Shown here in pieces: positions 60,649 through 64,000 of a stretch of 64,000 nucleotides of DNA. The DNA is from SB11 sp964584305. Lineage in GTDB: Bacteria; Bacteroidota; Bacteroidia; UBA8524. The DNA lies in NCBI GenBank assembly GCA_964584305.1, contig CAZOZL010000004.1, positions 62,001 to 126,000 on the forward strand, given 5' to 3'. Under the pieces are notes generated by a model. It was given only the letters and a program-made list of their open reading frames with translations. It searched no databases and was not told the origin of the DNA. Both the position numbers and the translations under genes were made by a program. Position 1 is the first letter of the stretch. Every line of letters begins with the position of its first letter.

Positions 60649-62307
60649 CTACAACCCTGCAATAGCTTTATCTTTAGGGTATTTTATCTGGTAGATAAAT
60701 TTAATTTTCTTTTTCTTTTTGGCTCTTAGTTTCACCTTCCATTTTAGGCTGCCTGTTTCTTCATCAAGGGTCGCTCCATCACCATCAATCAATGTTATTT
60801 TTATTAGTTCTGTGCCCACTGCAACGGGTATTTGGTCTTCCAGTTCAATAGCAATACTTCTGTTTTTCATATTGCGTACGGTAATTTCAATAGTGCGGGT
60901 TTCTACTTTGTTACCGTCCAAAAACTTGATTTTAATTTTCTCTTTAATTTTTTTGCGGGTCAGTGCTATTCTCTTATCCCTGCCAAGGCTAAATTTCAGT
61001 GTATCCTCATCGGTAAAGGCATCAAAATACATTTCGCCCACATAGCTTTGGTCAAAATACAAGCGCGCCTTGCCAGGTATTATATTCATATCCTCCCAGT
61101 TGGTTATTTTGGCTAATAAAAAAGCATCAGCACTCATTTTGGGTACAGCCGCATATTCTAATGCCATAGGCATTTTACCTTCATTTATAAGTACTTTATG
61201 TACCAATCCATCGGCATTAATGGTGTAATTTAGCTTTATAGCATACTCCGTACGAATAATATTTTCTGAAACATTAATATAGTCTATCAAAGAGTTAATA
61301 TCATCACGCATTTCTAATTTGCTGTCCTTAAATTTTAGTGTTTCTCTGCTTAGTGGAATAGCTGCGTTTGAAAGAGAATTGTTAAACTCCATTTTATTTC
61401 TAAATGCCATAAAACTTAACTGCCAAGGGCTTAGTTTGGGTTTGGTATTGTTTTGTGTAGGTGTTGATGTGCTAATGGTTAGCTTGGTCTTTTTCCAGTC
61501 CAGTCCTGTGGTTTGCACTATGCCTGCAAAATATTTCATAGTTAGCTTGTTATTTACTGATGATGCTTGCAAATCGTAAGAAGGTAACCAATGCGCATTT
61601 TTGGTAAAGTAGCTAAAACTTACTGAGGTATATACGGTTGTTTTGGCATATACATTTATTACCAACTGATGCACAGGTTCAGCATTAGTATTGCTTTGCC
61701 TGCCCCTGCCTTGTTGTAATTGTATTAGTGTATTGTAGCGTTTATTTAGCTTTTTTATTTGTTTAACAAGTTTGTTTTTTGCTCGCTCCAGCTTCAATTC
61801 TTTGGTGTTAATAGTATTTAGTGTTTTGCGCACCAGTGCCATAGCACCCTCTAACAACTGCAAAGAGTCTTTTTTATAATTTCCTTTTATCAAGCGGTTA
61901 TTAAGCAGCATATTTTTCTCCACAGTCAGTGCATTTAGCTTATTGTCAATATCCTTTTTGCTGTATCCTAATTCGCTAATAGAGTCTAATACTTGCGCTA
62001 TTTTTTTAGCATACAAATGCGGATTTTTCGGCTTCTTTTTTTCTTTGTACTTTATTTGGTGGCGCACATCCATTACTGTACCCAGCCTGCTTGATGCATT
62101 GGTGGTGGAAGCATTAATATAAGGTGATATATTCTCGAAAATAAAAGTATTATTGCCTGCCTTTAGCTGTACATTTTCAGAGTAATACAGGTTTGCGCCT
62201 TTTAGATATACAGTAACAGCATCTAATTTAGCTTTAATGGTTCTGGGTTTTTGTGCTTGAACCACGCTGCAAGTAATAAATAAAATGAGGGTGATAAGTG
62301 TTTTCAT
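60649..62307 (-). CDS. MuiA-type DUF4139 protein
   Basis: A 552-residue protein with signal peptide (MKTLITLILFITCSVVQAQ). N-terminal DUF4140 part (about 25-130: IKAKLDAVTVYLKGANLYYSENVQLKAG), a coiled-coil at about 135-205 and the DUF4139 beta-domain from about 225 on (HWLPSYDLQASS, YAGIVQTTGLDWKKTKLTISTSTP). The family includes the mucoidy inhibitor MuiA; its role is unknown, perhaps in the envelope. It is full-length. Confidence 0.87.
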   Translation of the reverse strand: MKTLITLILFITCSVVQAQKPRTIKAKLDAVTVYLKGANLYYSENVQLKAGNNTFIFENISPYINASTTNASSRLGTVMDVRHQIKYKEKKKPKNPHLYAKKIAQVLDSISELGYSKKDIDNKLNALTVEKNMLLNNRLIKGNYKKDSLQLLEGAMALVRKTLNTINTKELKLERAKNKLVKQIKKLNKRYNTLIQLQQGRGRQSNTNAEPVHQLVINVYAKTTVYTSVSFSYFTKNAHWLPSYDLQASSVNNKLTMKYFAGIVQTTGLDWKKTKLTISTSTPTQNNTKPKLSPWQLSFMAFRNKMEFNNSLSNAAIPLSRETLKFKDSKLEMRDDINSLIDYINVSENIIRTEYAIKLNYTINADGLVHKVLINEGKMPMALEYAAVPKMSADAFLLAKITNWEDMNIIPGKARLYFDQSYVGEMYFDAFTDEDTLKFSLGRDKRIALTRKKIKEKIKIKFLDGNKVETRTIEITVRNMKNRSIAIELEDQIPVAVGTELIKITLIDGDGATLDEETGSLKWKVKLRAKKKKKIKFIYQIKYPKDKAIAGL

Positions 62308-62397
62308 AAATAGAAAAATTTATTTGGTTTTATATTTGATGCAGAAAAGAGTAGAATTACACACACAGCCTCAAAAAAAATAATTTTTTAACTAAAA

Positions 62398-63006
62398 GTG
62401 CCTTTACTGAACAACCACTTATCTGATGAAGAGTTGATAGAACACTATCAAGCTACTGGTGATAAGCAGGCGGTTGGCGAGTTGTTTAAGCGGCATTCAT
62501 TAATGTGTTTTGCCGTTTGCAATAAATACTATCGTGATACTGAAAAAGCAAGCGATGCTGCAATGGCAGTTTTTGAGAAACTTTTTACTGATTTACAAAC
62601 CCACACCATAAAAAACTTTAAAAGCTGGCTGCATACAGTTTGCAGAAACCATTGCCTAATGCAATTGCGGAAACCCGAAATGCTAATACCATTAGATAAT
62701 ATTGCTAATGAAAGTGAGGGTACTTTTATGCAATTTGATGATTTTTTGCATCAAGAAGATAAAGAACAGAAATTACAAGAACTTGAAAAAGCTATGACTT
62801 GGCTAAACGATAAACAACGCCAATGTATAAATTTGTTTTACTTGAAAAAAAAAAGCTATAAAGAAATAAGCGAACAAACAGGCTATACCACCAGCGATGT
62901 GCGTAGCCAAATACAAAACGGAAAACGAAATTTAAAAGAAACTTTAAAACAAAAAGGCATTACATTTTGTGCTGCCATACTGCTATGTTTACAACACACT
63001 GCATAA
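62398..63006 (+). CDS. ECF-type sigma-70 family sigma factor
   Basis: A 202-residue sigma factor with region 2 at about 25-95 (GELFKRHSLMCFAVCNKYYRD, AVFEKLFTD, FKSWLHTVCRNHCL) and region 4 at about 135-190 (LEKAMTWLNDKQRQCINLFYLKKKSYKEISEQTGYTTSDVRSQIQNGKRNLKETL is the helix-turn-helix region, positions only). The start is GTG at 62398. Its 3' end overlaps the putative anti-sigma gene by 22 nt. The C-terminal CAAILLCLQHTA is hydrophobic, which is unusual and partly a consequence of the overlap. Confidence 0.86.
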   Translation: MPLLNNHLSDEELIEHYQATGDKQAVGELFKRHSLMCFAVCNKYYRDTEKASDAAMAVFEKLFTDLQTHTIKNFKSWLHTVCRNHCLMQLRKPEMLIPLDNIANESEGTFMQFDDFLHQEDKEQKLQELEKAMTWLNDKQRQCINLFYLKKKSYKEISEQTGYTTSDVRSQIQNGKRNLKETLKQKGITFCAAILLCLQHTA

Positions 63007-64000
63007 ATAACGAGACATGGACACTTTATGCCGCTAACAAATTAGCGGCAAAAGAGTTGGCAATCTTGCAAAAACACGCCAAAACCTGTGAGTTGTGTAG
63101 TGATGTTAAAGATGGTATTGATGCAATGCCCAACCCTGCACTACTTAGCCAAAAAGTAGCCATACTAAACCAAAAAGCAGAGGAATATTTGACCCCGAAA
63201 AAAACTAAAAAAATCGCCCTTTGGTATTGGAGTGCAGCAGCAGTTTTATTACTTTCTGTGGGAATAGGGTGGATGTACACCAAAACTAATTTCACCGATA
63301 AATTAGCCGTGAAAACCAACCCAACTGTTGAAAAAATGGCTAAGGATACACTCACTAAAATACAAGCAAAAAAGAAGCAAGTTGAAATAATACCTAAAAA
63401 AAATGTTGTCCCTAAAAAAGAAAAAACTAAACTAACAACGCAAAGTGAAAATACCGAAACCAATCACAAAAATGCTACTGAAATAGAGCCTCTAAAATTT
63501 AAAAGTACTGATTTTAATAACGACTACGAATTTTTAGAAAAAGCTGACAAAGAGAACATACCTTATACCCCCGCGCCCAATACAGAAATAATAGATACAG
63601 CAGCAAAATGGCGAGTGATGAGCACACGTTCTAATAAAGATATGGCTACAAGGAGTTCCCGAAAAGAGAGAGAACTTCCAGTAGCAGTTCTTAATAACTA
63701 CTTTAGCAATAGTAATATAACTATTGAAAATAGTAGTTTTAATAGGGATGCTATGACATTAATTACCGACTCGCTCAATTATTATGAGGCACTTCAAAAT
63801 TTCAATAAAAAGTTGTTTGCTATATGTATTACAAATCTCGATTCTGTTATAGTAAATACAAACTCTATTTTTTATGAAAAAGCAATGCTTTTAAAAGCAA
63901 AAATATATATCAAACAAAAGAAAAATAAAAAAGCAAAGGAGTTATTAAATGCGGTGCTTCTTATCAATGGAAACCACAAAAAAGAAGCTGAAAAATTATT
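62985..64000 (+). CDS. Putative zinc-type anti-sigma factor with repeat-rich periplasmic part (partial)
   Basis: The frame is open from ATG 62985 to the right edge (338 codons). Residues 1-40 hold the ZAS-type motif H31-x3-C35-x2-C38 in HAKTCELC, a helical region follows, then one membrane helix at about 78-98 (ALWYWSAAAVLLLSVGIGWMY). A Lys/Pro/Thr-rich segment is followed by a Ser/Asn-rich linker and, from about 280, a helical region resembling a TPR (KAMLLKAKIYIKQKKNKKAKELL). It overlaps the sigma factor gene by 22 nt, so translation is coupled. The C-terminus is beyond the window. Confidence 0.75.
   Translation, partial: MFTTHCINNETWTLYAANKLAAKELAILQKHAKTCELCSDVKDGIDAMPNPALLSQKVAILNQKAEEYLTPKKTKKIALWYWSAAAVLLLSVGIGWMYTKTNFTDKLAVKTNPTVEKMAKDTLTKIQAKKKQVEIIPKKNVVPKKEKTKLTTQSENTETNHKNATEIEPLKFKSTDFNNDYEFLEKADKENIPYTPAPNTEIIDTAAKWRVMSTRSNKDMATRSSRKERELPVAVLNNYFSNSNITIENSSFNRDAMTLITDSLNYYEALQNFNKKLFAICITNLDSVIVNTNSIFYEKAMLLKAKIYIKQKKNKKAKELLNAVLLINGNHKKEAEKL

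Noticed and set aside
63026..63463. 145-codon minus-strand frame with hydrophobic residues near the right edge
   Set aside because: It is antisense to the anti-sigma candidate, whose zinc motif and membrane helix fit the plus strand.

Overview
The window is chromosomal DNA of an AT-rich Bacteroidota. The signs are a porP/sprF-gldKLMN type IX secretion cluster, a TonB-receptor-like protein with a CarboxypepD_reg domain, DUF4271 next to hemD, an MuiA-type DUF4139 protein, and many promoters of the TAnnTTTG (-7) class used by the Bacteroidota sigma factor. No rRNA, tRNA, insertion sequence, prophage or CRISPR array is visible. Coding density is high. I cannot place it below phylum level from sequence alone.

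Layout. 1-4580 (minus strand) is a micro-aerobic respiration block: an FNR-like regulator with a full set of cluster cysteines, then usp, a small coiled-coil protein, ccoI and the start of ccoS (cbb3 oxidase maturation). A TGA-N6-TCA box sits at about -41 of the usp promoter. 4875-10139 holds a predicted surface lipoprotein with two RskA-like domains, a metallo-beta-lactamase-fold protein, an FMN-binding glutamate-synthase-like protein, an intergenic region that may encode a structured small RNA, and hemW. 10388-18935 runs DUF4271, hemD, porP, gldK, gldL, gldM, gldN and a secreted GldM paralogue without a membrane anchor. 19025-22919 (minus) is rpsP-rimM-trmD followed by an exonuclease and a pseudouridine synthase. 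23241-26717 is miaE and a large outer-membrane receptor. 27027-33250 (minus) is a spoIIM, DUF4129, DUF4350, moxR, DUF58 membrane operon. 33354-36793 holds an outer-membrane barrel gene and valS. 37173-41575 has a glycosyltransferase, four lipoproteins and an acetyltransferase. 41745-49829 holds an acyl-CoA dehydrogenase, a 1420-residue propeller-type hybrid kinase, tsaC/sua5, and a response regulator overlapping a polysaccharide-initiating phosphoglycosyltransferase that carries a pseudo-receiver domain. 49977-56907 is DUF502, purD, secA, deoC, a SPOR-like protein and rplS. 57374-62307 has a glycosyltransferase, thioesterase, gamma-carbonic anhydrase, hutI and an MuiA-like protein. The window ends in a sigma factor and its anti-sigma partner, which is cut by the edge.

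The intergenic regions are richer than usual: two related MITE-like elements with ACCGTTG termini (23065-23207 and 36916-37084), three REP-like hairpins, a perfect 50-bp palindrome between hutI and the MuiA-like gene, other palindromes, and many -7 boxes lying only 3-10 nt from start codons, which suggests leaderless or near-leaderless messages.

The least ordinary items are the FNR-box/cbb3 module, the anchorless GldM paralogue, the response regulator/pseudo-receiver phosphoglycosyltransferase pair, the possible small RNA at 8787-9008, and the repeat families. I found no clear-cut wholly new system; most genes belong to recognisable families.
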